From: Candidatus Cloacimonetes bacterium HGW-Cloacimonetes-2
GTDB lineage: Bacteria; Cloacimonadota; Cloacimonadia; Cloacimonadales; Cloacimonadaceae
Reading direction: 5' to 3'
Length of the DNA stretch: 64,000 nucleotides
NCBI GenBank assembly: GCA_002842035.1
Contig: PHBP01000004.1
Coordinates: 124,001 to 188,000 of the forward strand
Shown here: in pieces, positions 39,277 to 48,195 of the stretch
How the letters are laid out: every line of letters starts with the position of its first letter
Numbering within the stretch: the stretch's first letter is position 1
Notes under the pieces: generated by a model
Database searches by the model: none
The model's input: the letters and a program-made list of their open reading frames with translations, nothing else
What the model was told of the DNA's origin: nothing
Made by a program: the position numbers and the translations under genes

Positions 39277-40826
39277 TAATCCTCCAGAGCTTCTTTGAGC
39301 GCTAAAACTGATTGCAAGGCATTGAGATTGCACATCTGGATGCTCGCCTCAGGATCGACAAAATCAGGGTAGTTTACGCCTTTCAAGAGCAGGCTGCTGA
39401 CCTTTGCCTTTATCGTATCCAGCGGATTGGATGGATCAAGAAACCTGCCATAGCGGATATCGGTGAGATCGCCGATAAAGCTTTTCAGGATGCGGCTGGT
39501 GAGTCTATCAGAAAGCCCTGGTTTGGAGAATATCTCCACATTCATGGGCAGGTAGCGGACGGCATAGTCGTGCCACAGCTTCCGGTTTACTCTCAAGTGC
39601 AAGGGAACAGCCTCCCAAAAGTCCATCAGAGCGGTATCCATCAGGGGTAAGCGCCATTGGTAACCGTAATATTCATAGACTCTTAGCGAATTGAAGATGA
39701 ATTTGCCCAAGCGCTCGCGAAGATCCCAGGATTCCAGTATTCCTGCTGCCAAGGCAGGATTCATTGTGGCAGGAGGATTGATCTCAGAAAGCAAATGGTC
39801 GGTAAACAGCGCTCGGTAACCTCCATCCTGCCAATTCCAGAGGCTGTAATGTCTCTTGATCAGTGAATTGACCAGATAAGCGGGACTGATGGTATCGAGT
39901 TCAGGTAAAGCCGGGCTGAGGTGGCTGCCTTCCAAAAAGTCCGCTGCATGTCCGGGGACAAAGACGCTATCCTCCGGAATCAAGCCTTTGTCCTTTAGGT
40001 ACTTGACTGCCAGCCAATCCTGCGTGTGAGGGCAGGAGCAGTAGTTAAAGGAATGTGCGAAGTAATCATTGCGTTCGGGGCTGTGATAGGATCGATACCA
40101 CAAACGGCGGTTGTGCGGGATGAAGATCCAGCGATAGCCAAGTTCCTGCGCAGCACGTTGAGAGAGCAGGGATTCGGGATTACCGGGACTGCCGTAGCTA
40201 AAGCAGATAAGCTTTTCGTAGCCCTGTCGCTTCAATATATGTGCAATCAGGCGGGAATCCCAGCCGCCGCTGAGGGGTAGCAGCACAGTACGACCATCAA
40301 GACTGCGGATCAAGCGCCGGGCAAGCTGATTGTGAATATCATCGAGCTGTTCACACAGGATATCGGGATCATCTGCCAGGGTACTATCCGGACGGAAGCT
40401 GTAATACTCCACGATCCGGGGTGGCTTTGCCGCTTCCCAGCAGAGATAGTGACCCGCAGGGATCTGCTTGATGGCAGGGTGTAGAGTAGAATCTTCGGTG
40501 GTATAGCCGGTGGCGAGGTATTCAGCCAGAGCCAGGCTGGGGGCTTGTTTCAGGATATCCTGGCTAAGCCGCCCCAGTTCCCTGGCAGTACTTGCGATCC
40601 TCTTCTGTGGATCATCCGGACGATAAAAAAGCGGCGTGGAACGGTATCGGTCAACTGCTGCAAAGATTGTCTCACCAAGCTTGATTTGAACACTGAAAGA
40701 GCCATTAGCGCGCTTGAGCCTATCCAGAAATTCCGCCTCGCTGCCGGATGATGCAAAGTAGTGCCGGGTCTCATCACCTTCGTAGTAAGCGCCATTTATA
40801 TCATATAGATATGATGTTTTGGTCAT
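39276..40826 (-). CDS. Asparagine synthase-like amidotransferase lacking the glutaminase cysteine
   Basis: 516 residues. A class II glutamine-amidotransferase-like N-terminal domain (1-165) is followed by an asparagine synthase ATP-pyrophosphatase domain with the PP-loop SGGWDS at 186-191. The N-terminus reads MTKTSYLYD, so the catalytic Cys at position 2 is missing and the protein cannot use glutamine in the usual way. In O-antigen and capsule clusters such proteins are thought to amidate sugar acids rather than make asparagine. The ATG overlaps the flippase stop by 4 bp and the stop touches the deacetylase start, so it is translationally coupled on both sides. Confidence 0.85.
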   Translation of the reverse strand: MTKTSYLYDINGAYYEGDETRHYFASSGSEAEFLDRLKRANGSFSVQIKLGETIFAAVDRYRSTPLFYRPDDPQKRIASTARELGRLSQDILKQAPSLALAEYLATGYTTEDSTLHPAIKQIPAGHYLCWEAAKPPRIVEYYSFRPDSTLADDPDILCEQLDDIHNQLARRLIRSLDGRTVLLPLSGGWDSRLIAHILKRQGYEKLICFSYGSPGNPESLLSQRAAQELGYRWIFIPHNRRLWYRSYHSPERNDYFAHSFNYCSCPHTQDWLAVKYLKDKGLIPEDSVFVPGHAADFLEGSHLSPALPELDTISPAYLVNSLIKRHYSLWNWQDGGYRALFTDHLLSEINPPATMNPALAAGILESWDLRERLGKFIFNSLRVYEYYGYQWRLPLMDTALMDFWEAVPLHLRVNRKLWHDYAVRYLPMNVEIFSKPGLSDRLTSRILKSFIGDLTDIRYGRFLDPSNPLDTIKAKVSSLLLKGVNYPDFVDPEASIQMCNLNALQSVLALKEALED

Positions 40827-42097
40827 CGTTTTAACAGGCTCTTGAGAATAGCGAGATCGGTTTTATCCGGCAGGACTAAGGCTCTTAGAGAGAAGGATTC
40901 TTTGGTGGATAGTACGAAAAGATAAATCAAGCCATACGCCAGATAAGAGATGGTCGAGGCAACCGCTGCTCCGCGGATGCCATAGATGGGGATGAAGAAG
41001 TAGTTGAGGACGATATTGACCAGTAGGGTTACCATAGTAATACGCATCGGAATGCCGGGGCGTCCGGAGCTGAAAAACCAAGGGGAAGCGAGCTTTGGGA
41101 TGGAGGCAAAGAGCACTCCGGGAAGCAGGATCATAGTTACGGCTACTGCACCGGAATAGGACTTGCCATAGACTGCCGGGATCAGTAAGCTGCCTGCCAA
41201 ACCGACCAGCATCAGGCAGAAACAGATCCAGAATCCTGTGCGGATTGTTCTGTAAAGCAGTGCTTTACCGGTTTCTTCGCCTTCCAGATTGTAGAGCCTG
41301 CCGGTGAGAGCGGTGTTGATTGAGAGCGGGAGCAGGAAAAGAAGCTCTGCAATCAGAACAGCGATGGTATAAACACCCAATTCGGCATCGCCAATCAGAT
41401 GCTTGATCATCACCTGGTCTGCCCGGTAATGCAGATAGGCAAAAAGCGCTGCCAGCCAGCCGATCAGACCGTATGAGAGCTCTGCCTTGAGCACAGTGGT
41501 TGAGACCACAGCCTGGAGCTTCTCTTTGATATTTCTCTGTAAGAGCAAGTACCAGAGAAGCATCGCGATGACAGTGATCCAAAAGTAATTGCCAATTGCC
41601 AGGATGCCCAGTATCCAAAGCAGGACGATTGCGCCTGATTTGAGGAAGAAAACGATGAGACCTGTGTTGTTGTTGCGGATGATCTCTTCATCACCAATCA
41701 GCCAGGATTGTGCGTGGTTTGTCAGCATCGTGGAACTCATTAAGAGCAAACCTCCGCCGACGAGGAGGATGGGGTATCCTGACAAGAAGATGCCAGTATA
41801 GCGCAGGAATATTATAAGAGCAGAAAGGGCTAAGCAGATGAGGATCATATAGTTGAAATTGCTACTGTAGATGATACTTCGCTCGTAGTCACTGCGTTTT
41901 TGGAAATAGGTGACAGCAGAAACGATCCCAAAGTGACCAAAAGTGCCAAGCAGATTGAAGATGAGGATTAGATAGGCGATATAGCCTTGTCCGGTGGGAC
42001 CCAGAGCACGGGCAACGATGACGCTGGTGAGGATACCGAAGATGATTCGAAGGACCTGGCTGAGCAGGTTGTGCCCGATATTCCTGCTGTATCCCAT
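40823..42097 (-). CDS. Polysaccharide flippase (Wzx/MVF family)
   Basis: 424 residues with about twelve membrane helices. The N-terminal block (NIGHNLLSQVLRIIFGILTSVIVARALGPTGQG, shown in part) is typical of lipopolysaccharide and capsule repeat-unit flippases. It should move lipid-linked sugars across the inner membrane. It lies 1 bp after ruvB and overlaps the asparagine synthase-like gene by ATGA, so it is part of the glycan operon. Confidence 0.85.
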   Translation of the reverse strand: MGYSRNIGHNLLSQVLRIIFGILTSVIVARALGPTGQGYIAYLILIFNLLGTFGHFGIVSAVTYFQKRSDYERSIIYSSNFNYMILICLALSALIIFLRYTGIFLSGYPILLVGGGLLLMSSTMLTNHAQSWLIGDEEIIRNNNTGLIVFFLKSGAIVLLWILGILAIGNYFWITVIAMLLWYLLLQRNIKEKLQAVVSTTVLKAELSYGLIGWLAALFAYLHYRADQVMIKHLIGDAELGVYTIAVLIAELLFLLPLSINTALTGRLYNLEGEETGKALLYRTIRTGFWICFCLMLVGLAGSLLIPAVYGKSYSGAVAVTMILLPGVLFASIPKLASPWFFSSGRPGIPMRITMVTLLVNIVLNYFFIPIYGIRGAAVASTISYLAYGLIYLFVLSTKESFSLRALVLPDKTDLAILKSLLKR

Positions 42098-42098
42098 C

Positions 42099-43118
42099 CT
42101 ATTGGAAGAGCTCGGTTTGCTCCGTTAATGGACTGATTCCGAGGTGTTTGTAGGCCTTGAAAGTTACCTTGCGGCCTTGTGCGGTACGCTCCAGGAAGCC
42201 TTGCTGCACCAGATAGGGCTCAAAGATCTCCTCGATAGTGCCTGCATCTTCTCCAATCGCAGTGGAAAGAGTCTTGATCCCTACAGGACCGCCACGATAA
42301 TTCTCGATGATTGTATTGAGCAGGCGTTTATCCATCTCGTCCAGGCCGGCGTGATCCACCTGCAGCATCTCCAGGGCAGATAAGGCGATTGGCAAGGTGA
42401 TGGAGCCATCTCCCCGGATCTGGGCATAGTCACGGACTCTACGCAGGAGGCGATTTGCGATACGCGGGGTACCCCGGCTACGACGGGCCATCTCGGCTGC
42501 ACCTTCATCATCGATCGGAACTTCAAGGATCTTGGCTGAGCGTTTGATGATACGGATGATAGAAGCTGTGTCGTAATAATCTAGACGCAATACGATGCCA
42601 AAACGATCTCTCAGGGGAGGTGTAAGCAAGCCGGCGCGAGTGGTAGCGCCAACCAAAGTAAAGGGTTCAATGTCGATCTTGAGGGTTCTGGCGCTGGGAC
42701 CGCTATCGAGGATGATTTCCATCTCAAAGTCTTCCATCGCGGGATAGATATACTCCTCTATCACGTGGGAAAGGCGGTGGATTTCATCTATGAAGAGGAG
42801 CTCACATCTGCCGAGATTGGTGAGGATACCTGCCAGATCGCTGGGTTTTTCCAGGACAGGTCCGCTGGAGACGGTAATGTTTACGCCCAGTTCGCGGGCT
42901 ATGATTGATGCGAGAGTAGTTTTGCCCAGGCCGGGAGGACCGTAAAAGAGCACGTGATCAAGAGCTTCTCCCCTCTTGCGGGCTGCTTTGATGGAGATAT
43001 CAAGCAATTCCTTGATATGGTTTTGCCCGATGAAATCACCCAAAGTCTTGGGACGTAGTGCCCGGTCAAAATCGTTTTCTTCATTGAGCAAGACCGGATT
43101 GTTGATGCGTTCGAGCAT
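42099..43118 (-). CDS. ruvB: Holliday junction branch-migration ATPase RuvB
   Basis: 339 residues, normal length. Walker [10 protein letters not shown], Walker [11 protein letters not shown], sensor 1 [18 protein letters not shown] and the C-terminal winged helix ([15 protein letters not shown]) are intact. It drives branch migration with RuvA. It is embedded in a surface-glycan operon, 1 bp from the genes on either side; ruvA and ruvC are not in the window. Confidence 0.98.
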   Translation of the reverse strand: MLERINNPVLLNEENDFDRALRPKTLGDFIGQNHIKELLDISIKAARKRGEALDHVLFYGPPGLGKTTLASIIARELGVNITVSSGPVLEKPSDLAGILTNLGRCELLFIDEIHRLSHVIEEYIYPAMEDFEMEIILDSGPSARTLKIDIEPFTLVGATTRAGLLTPPLRDRFGIVLRLDYYDTASIIRIIKRSAKILEVPIDDEGAAEMARRSRGTPRIANRLLRRVRDYAQIRGDGSITLPIALSALEMLQVDHAGLDEMDKRLLNTIIENYRGGPVGIKTLSTAIGEDAGTIEEIFEPYLVQQGFLERTAQGRKVTFKAYKHLGISPLTEQTELFQ

Positions 43119-43119
43119 T

Positions 43120-43572
43120 CTACTGCCTGCTCCAGGGCGGGATTGTGATGGGGTTGTCGAGGTGTTTGATCAAGGCTGTACCTTCGGGGATTACGATATC
43201 CCAAGCCTTGGTCTCACCACTGGCTCTGTGAGTTAGTACCATATGCATAGTCATCCCGGGCTTCCAGTCCACCCCGAAATTACCTAGTTGAACAGAAGCA
43301 ACGACTGTAAACGGAAAGCGTACGCCATCGCCAACTTGCTTTACTGCAATAGAATGCATAGGTTTTGTCTGAGTGCTCATTATGGAATCGGGAAACTCCA
43401 CTATCTGCGCAGTAAGTATATATTCATTGGCAGAACGGCCTGAATCAGCGGTTACTACCGGATCTTGTCCATTATCTAGCACCAGCTTTTGGACGTACAT
43501 TCTAGGAACCGTGAGAGCTCCCAAAGTCAATCCAACTATCAGTAATATACTCAGTATCAATAGCTTCTTCAT
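43120..43572 (-). CDS. Secreted protein of unknown function
   Basis: 150 residues with a clear signal peptide ([19 protein letters not shown]). The mature 130 residues are predicted beta-rich, with no cysteines, no lipobox and no motif I recognise. It lies between dpm1-like and ruvB genes at spacings of 9 and 1 bp, so it is surely co-transcribed. Possibly a periplasmic protein; the function cannot be stated. Confidence 0.75.
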   Translation of the reverse strand: MKKLLILSILLIVGLTLGALTVPRMYVQKLVLDNGQDPVVTADSGRSANEYILTAQIVEFPDSIMSTQTKPMHSIAVKQVGDGVRFPFTVVASVQLGNFGVDWKPGMTMHMVLTHRASGETKAWDIVIPEGTALIKHLDNPITIPPWSRQ

Positions 43573-43581
43573 TATCTCACC

Positions 43582-44295
43582 TTACAATTGTTTGAGCAGC
43601 TTCAAGAGCTGCAAATGCCAGACCATCCAGGCAGCTTCCCAGACGATGTGACGGCTCATTTTGGACACACCATTGAGGCGCTCTGTAAAGACAATCGGTA
43701 CCTCTTTGATGCGGAAGTTCTTGCACCAGACCCTGAAGTTCATCTCGACCTGGAAGGCATATCCATCGGAAAGGATACGATCCAGATTGATGGCTTCGAG
43801 TGTCTTGCGGCGGAAGCATTTGAAGCCACCGGTAGGGTCTTTGACCGGCATTCCGGTGATGATGCGTACATATTTGGAGGCAAAGTAGCTGATCAAGAGA
43901 CGCTTAAAAGGCCAGTTCACGATATTGACTCCATTGGAATAGCGACTGCCGATCACCAGGTCGTACTTGCTTGCAGCCTCCATCAGCCGGGGAATATCGT
44001 GGGGATTGTGCGAGAAATCCGCGTCCATCTCCATAATCAGGTCGTAATCCCTTGCCAGAGCGTATTTGAACCCTGCTACATAGGCAGAGCCAAGGCCCAG
44101 CTTGCCGGGACGCTCCATCAAGTGAATCCGGGAGTCCTCGGCCATTATGCGTCTTACGACATCCGCGGTACCATCCGGAGAGCCATCATCAATCACCAGG
44201 ACTTCGAGGTTCTCAGCCAGATTAGGCACCAGCTTCAGCATCTTCTCGATATTATGTATCTCGTTGTAAGTAGGTATGATTACTAGAGCTTTCAT
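43582..44295 (-). CDS. Polyprenol-phosphate mannosyl/glycosyltransferase (DPM1-like, GT2)
   Basis: 237 residues. GT2 motifs are IIPTYNE, VIDDGSPDGT, the metal-binding MEMDADFSH, and the DPM1-type PTGGFKCFRR and SDGYAFQVEM blocks. It transfers a sugar from a nucleotide donor to undecaprenyl phosphate at the inner membrane. It has no C-terminal membrane domain, so it is the soluble bacterial form. It lies 2 bp after the acyltransferase gene. Confidence 0.92.
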   Translation of the reverse strand: MKALVIIPTYNEIHNIEKMLKLVPNLAENLEVLVIDDGSPDGTADVVRRIMAEDSRIHLMERPGKLGLGSAYVAGFKYALARDYDLIMEMDADFSHNPHDIPRLMEAASKYDLVIGSRYSNGVNIVNWPFKRLLISYFASKYVRIITGMPVKDPTGGFKCFRRKTLEAINLDRILSDGYAFQVEMNFRVWCKNFRIKEVPIVFTERLNGVSKMSRHIVWEAAWMVWHLQLLKLLKQL

Positions 44296-44297
44296 TG

Positions 44298-45050
44298 CTA
44301 TTTATCCAGATTGTTCTTGAGTAACTGGAGCTCCGGAACCTCGCGGAAAGGCTTTGCCGGACTGCCCAGGACTATTGTTGCTTCCGGGACGTCTTTGCTG
44401 ACCACTGCGGCAGCAGCAACCACTCCGTCCGAAGCAATCGTCTTGCCGGGAAGGATAGTGGCATTTACACCGATTCTGGCACCCCGCTTCAGGGTCACCC
44501 CCTTGAAGTGGGTAAAACGCTCTTTATCCCTAGCCATATAGTTATCGTTGCTGGTGGCCACACAGGGAGCTACAAAGCAGTAATCCTCCACTGTTGAATA
44601 GGCTGTGATATAGCTGTTTGTCTCGAATTTATTACGATCGCCGATAGTGACGAAGTTCTCAATGGATACGTTTCTGCCGATGATATTGAGGGTACCGATC
44701 GTAACATTCTCTCGCAGAGTCGCCATATCAGCGATCAGGTTGCGCTCACCTATCTTGCAGCCTGCATAGATTACGACATTAGCACCAATCTGGCAAAACG
44801 AGCCCACCATAGCAGGAGCTAGATCGGTCGGCACTTTGAAGATACTACGCGGTGAAGAAAGAGGAAGCTTACCGATAATAGTATTGTCATCTATACGGAC
44901 ATTATCACCAATCACAGATCCCTCGTGAATCACGACGTTACTGCCAATCAGGCAGTTCTCCCCTATACGGACATCGTCCATTATCACGACGTTGAATCCC
45001 AGTTTTACGCCATCCTTCAAGACGGCTTTTGCTGATACATACTGATTCAT
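44298..45050 (-). CDS. Hexapeptide-repeat acyltransferase/sugar N-acyltransferase-like
   Basis: 250 residues forming a left-handed beta-helix, with many [LIV]GxxxX hexads from residue 20 to about 225 (IGENCLIGSNVVIHEGSVIG and so on). A lid (DNYMARDKERFTH) and the C-terminal GSPAKPFREVP resemble WbbJ-type O-acetyltransferases. I chose ATG 45050, which has GGAGG 5 nt upstream; an in-frame start at 45074 has none. It is the first gene of the glycan operon and is divergent from the xer gene with a 77-bp gap. Acyl donor and acceptor are unknown. Confidence 0.85.
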   Translation of the reverse strand: MNQYVSAKAVLKDGVKLGFNVVIMDDVRIGENCLIGSNVVIHEGSVIGDNVRIDDNTIIGKLPLSSPRSIFKVPTDLAPAMVGSFCQIGANVVIYAGCKIGERNLIADMATLRENVTIGTLNIIGRNVSIENFVTIGDRNKFETNSYITAYSTVEDYCFVAPCVATSNDNYMARDKERFTHFKGVTLKRGARIGVNATILPGKTIASDGVVAAAAVVSKDVPEATIVLGSPAKPFREVPELQLLKNNLDK

Positions 45051-45127
45051 ATTTCCTCCAGCAGGTGAATCCAATATTTTTCTTTACAAGTAATAAGGCA
45101 AGGAAAAAATGCAGAAGAGGTTCGATT

Positions 45128-46054
45128 ATGACTCTTAGCAACCAAGAACTGCTGATCAAATTCACAGATCGTCTCGCCACTGAGGGAAAGTCCCGCAGGA
45201 CTATCTCCGGCTACCAGCTCGATCTGGAGCAGTTTTGCGCTTACATATCGCAAGCCTCGCCCACATCGGAGCTACCACTGGCAAACGCCAAGGCGCAGAT
45301 GATCAAGGGCTTTATGCACTGGCTATATCAAAAGGGCGATACAAATCGCAGCATCTCCCGCAAGCTCTCTGCTTTGAATAAATTCTACACGTGGCTGAAA
45401 CTCGAAGACTATATCGAGTCCAGCCCGATGGATCGCATCAAGCGTCCCAAGTTCCAAAAGAAACTCCCCAAACACTTTACCGAAGACGAGATGAAGACAC
45501 TGCTCTCCATCCCCGATCTCGAGGACAAATTTGGCATTCGCAACAAAGCTATGCTGGAACTGATCTATTCCTCAGGGCTCCGTTTGATGGAGCTGGCTGC
45601 TGTGCGCATTCAGGATATCGATCTGCATCGCGGCCTGATCCGCCTCAGAGGCAAAGGCAGTAAAGAACGTATCGTACCGGTGGGAGATCCAGCCATCGCT
45701 GCCATCCGTGAATACATCAAGATACGCTCCACTTTCGGGGAGAACCAGGATCCCGATAAGCTCTTTCTTACTCACACCGGCAAAGCTTGGGATTCCAAGC
45801 AACTTGGCCTCATCCTTCAGAGATACCTCAGCCTGGTAGCCCAGCAGGAAGGCTATACCCTTCACACATTGAGGCACAGCTTTGCAACTCATCTGCTCCA
45901 GCGTGGAGCGGATATCCGGGCTATCCAGGAAATGCTGGGGCATTCCAAACTATCAACCACAGAGGTTTACACCCACGTCACAATTGATGACATTAAAAAG
46001 GAATACCTGAGGGCACATCTCCGCTCCAAAGATCCCGGAGATACAAAAGCTTAG
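45128..46054 (+). CDS. Tyrosine recombinase, XerC/XerD family
   Basis: 308 residues, normal for Xer. An N-terminal SAM-like core-binding domain (5-90) precedes the catalytic domain with R152 (SSGLRLMELAA), K176 (RGKGSKER), H246-x-x-R249 (HTLRHSFATH), H272 (GHSKLST) and Y281. It probably resolves chromosome dimers at dif. I chose ATG 45128 (AAGAGG upstream); the frame is open back to 45029 but that part overlaps the divergent acyltransferase start. Its stop overlaps the convergent lipoprotein stop by three bases. No dif-like site was recognised nearby, and no phage genes flank it. Confidence 0.93.
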   Translation: MTLSNQELLIKFTDRLATEGKSRRTISGYQLDLEQFCAYISQASPTSELPLANAKAQMIKGFMHWLYQKGDTNRSISRKLSALNKFYTWLKLEDYIESSPMDRIKRPKFQKKLPKHFTEDEMKTLLSIPDLEDKFGIRNKAMLELIYSSGLRLMELAAVRIQDIDLHRGLIRLRGKGSKERIVPVGDPAIAAIREYIKIRSTFGENQDPDKLFLTHTGKAWDSKQLGLILQRYLSLVAQQEGYTLHTLRHSFATHLLQRGADIRAIQEMLGHSKLSTTEVYTHVTIDDIKKEYLRAHLRSKDPGDTKA

Positions 46055-47088
46055 TTTTCCGTCTCCTTGCCGTCTTCGATTCTCAGACTTAGGATTGCAA
46101 AAAGACCGTCATCGTTCCAATTTGGCGTAATATGACCAACGCCCATGATCCTGCGTTTGGGAATGATATTCTTGTTAAAGATCATCATGCGCTCGCCTGT
46201 ATCCAAATTCTCCTGATAGACTTTTATCTGATCATAATCATAATAATAAAGCAGATTGGCAGCCCTGCTGATCCTATATGATGTTGCAGTAGGCAGCATC
46301 CTCCAGAGCATAGTCCGATTATCTCTATAATATCTTCCAAAATAGGTCGCCCCCCTCGGAAGCAGATAGCTACCATCAGCCGTAAGCTCTGCCAAATAGA
46401 TGATCTCTGTGACAATCGCCCTGCCTGTCCCATCCAGATTCATACTATTGAGATGGTAAGCGCTATAAGCGGGATGCGTGCTAAACATCATTCTCCCGCT
46501 CAAGTGATCCACCCAGCAATCAGTTACCCCACGATCCAGATTCTCATCTCCGGTCTTCAAACTATGGACTAATCCTGTTTGCAAATCCACATAGAGCGGA
46601 TATCCCTGCCATTCCCAGCTATTCTCTCCATTCTTGCACATAAAGGCCAGATACCTGCCATCTTTACTTGCCGTAGGCGAGTAGTATGTCACACCGGTCG
46701 AATCCACCAAAACCTCTTCCGTCCCGCCAGCTATCCTTTTTCTGCAGATCTTGCCATTAGAACTATAATAGACTGCATCTCCCTGAGAACTCAAGCTATA
46801 TATATTACCCATACCGGGGATCAGGATATCACTCGTCTCCAAGGACACAGTAGTGTTAGTAAGCTTGGAGTAGATTTTGAACCTATCGCTTAAGATCAGA
46901 AGCCTGCCATCCGGTAGTGTATTCATAGATCTGATTCCCCCAATAGAATCCGGCAAAGCCATCACATGCGCAATCCCATCCGCATCCACCCAAGCCAGCT
47001 TGCTCTCTGTCGGCACCGGCTGATAATCGCTAGAACAGGCAGTCACCAGGATCATAGCCAGTAACATCAGTAAGTATAAATTCTTCAC
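46051..47088 (-). CDS. Beta-propeller lipoprotein (TolB/WD40-like), tandem copy 2
   Basis: 345 residues from a GTG at 47088 with GGAGG 5 nt upstream; the frame extends to 47124 without a ribosome binding site. The lipobox ends VTAC with cysteine at 18. The rest is repeated blade-like segments (SPTASKDGRYLAFMCKNGE, VDHLSGRMMFSTHP, LTADGSYLLPRG) typical of TolB-like propellers. The start overlaps the stop of the similar upstream gene by GTGA, so both are made together. It may be a periplasmic scaffold or sensor; function unknown. Confidence 0.8.
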   Translation of the reverse strand: MKNLYLLMLLAMILVTACSSDYQPVPTESKLAWVDADGIAHVMALPDSIGGIRSMNTLPDGRLLILSDRFKIYSKLTNTTVSLETSDILIPGMGNIYSLSSQGDAVYYSSNGKICRKRIAGGTEEVLVDSTGVTYYSPTASKDGRYLAFMCKNGENSWEWQGYPLYVDLQTGLVHSLKTGDENLDRGVTDCWVDHLSGRMMFSTHPAYSAYHLNSMNLDGTGRAIVTEIIYLAELTADGSYLLPRGATYFGRYYRDNRTMLWRMLPTATSYRISRAANLLYYYDYDQIKVYQENLDTGERMMIFNKNIIPKRRIMGVGHITPNWNDDGLFAILSLRIEDGKETEN

Positions 47089-48113
47089 AATAACCTCCGA
47101 TCGTTGTTCTCGCGCTCTCCCCAACCGGTGATCCTAATCTTGGAACCATCCGCCTTCATCATTAACTCATTCAGGTAGTAAAGATGATAAGCTCCCACGA
47201 TGCCGGAATGTAATTCCGTAAGCTCACCCGTGATCAGATTGTACCTGACGATGCTAAAATACTTACCGGAACCTGGCAACATATAAAGCTCATCCTCATC
47301 TGGCATCATGGCAAAACTTCTGACTTCGGTAAACTGGATAGTCCGCCCCGTTTGCAGATCGTAAATAGGCAATGGGTAACTGGAAGGCCCGTCGTCAGCT
47401 ATTGTCCCTGCCAAGAACCTGCCGCTGGCAGATACCTGAACGTTCTCTACCCGAATATTCCCGAAATTGATGGCTACCTGATCCTGAGAGCCATCCCTTT
47501 TTCTCACCCTCACTTGGGTAGAATTCTTGTTATCCATCACATAACACAGATAGCTCAGCTTCTGCAGATCTTCGTTGTAAAAGACTTTTTGAACTGAGTA
47601 CTCAGTTGATTGCTCTTCCATATCTCCACTGGCCAGATCCACCAGACAGAGGCTATTTGCCCGGTCAATCCTGTATCCGGAGATGAAATTCTCATTATTG
47701 GAAAGCTGTATCTCTTTGAGGGGAACATCACTGATCTTGTTGATATCGCCCCCGTTGAAATTGCAGCACCAGAGCCCATACTCATTGCAAAACCAGATCT
47801 TCTGTTGCTCCAGCGAATAAGTGATTCCATAGCCATAACAATCTATGCTGTCCGGTAAAAGCTGCTGATAGTCGCTATTGTTCAGGCTTGCCCGATAGAG
47901 CTTTGCTTTGTAGTAAATCAGGTAGTCGTCATCGAGCCAGATCGGCTTGCCAAAAGTCTGGTGCGCCATTAATGAATAGTCATCAAAGCTGACATTCCCG
48001 CTCCGCTCGATCTCCATCCGGATCATCCTGGTATTGGAGGACTGCTCCTCATCCCGATCACAGCCGACAATCGCCAGCACTACAATCAACAGCACCCAAA
48101 AAAACCTCTTCAT
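47085..48113 (-). CDS. Beta-propeller lipoprotein (TolB/WD40-like), tandem copy 1
   Basis: 342 residues from ATG 48113, with AAGGAG upstream. The lipoprotein signal peptide MKRFFWVLLIVVLAIVGC has the cysteine at 18. The mature part has propeller-like repeats (EYGLWCCNFNGGDINKISD, SASGRFLAGTIADDG, LQTGRTIQFTE). It is similar in size and layout to the downstream gene, which suggests tandem duplication. The gap to pfkA is 82 bp. Confidence 0.8.
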   Translation of the reverse strand: MKRFFWVLLIVVLAIVGCDRDEEQSSNTRMIRMEIERSGNVSFDDYSLMAHQTFGKPIWLDDDYLIYYKAKLYRASLNNSDYQQLLPDSIDCYGYGITYSLEQQKIWFCNEYGLWCCNFNGGDINKISDVPLKEIQLSNNENFISGYRIDRANSLCLVDLASGDMEEQSTEYSVQKVFYNEDLQKLSYLCYVMDNKNSTQVRVRKRDGSQDQVAINFGNIRVENVQVSASGRFLAGTIADDGPSSYPLPIYDLQTGRTIQFTEVRSFAMMPDEDELYMLPGSGKYFSIVRYNLITGELTELHSGIVGAYHLYYLNELMMKADGSKIRITGWGERENNDRRLL

Positions 48114-48195
48114 CCTATTCTCCTTAGCAAAGTCTCCATAATGCCCTACCACCCGTATCTTAATGCAATTTCTATTCCCATGTGCAGCGGATAGT

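Noticed and set aside
45128-46054. Xer gene as a phage or island integrase
   Set aside because: Its length and motifs fit the housekeeping XerC/D type, and no phage genes, att sites or tRNA lie next to it.
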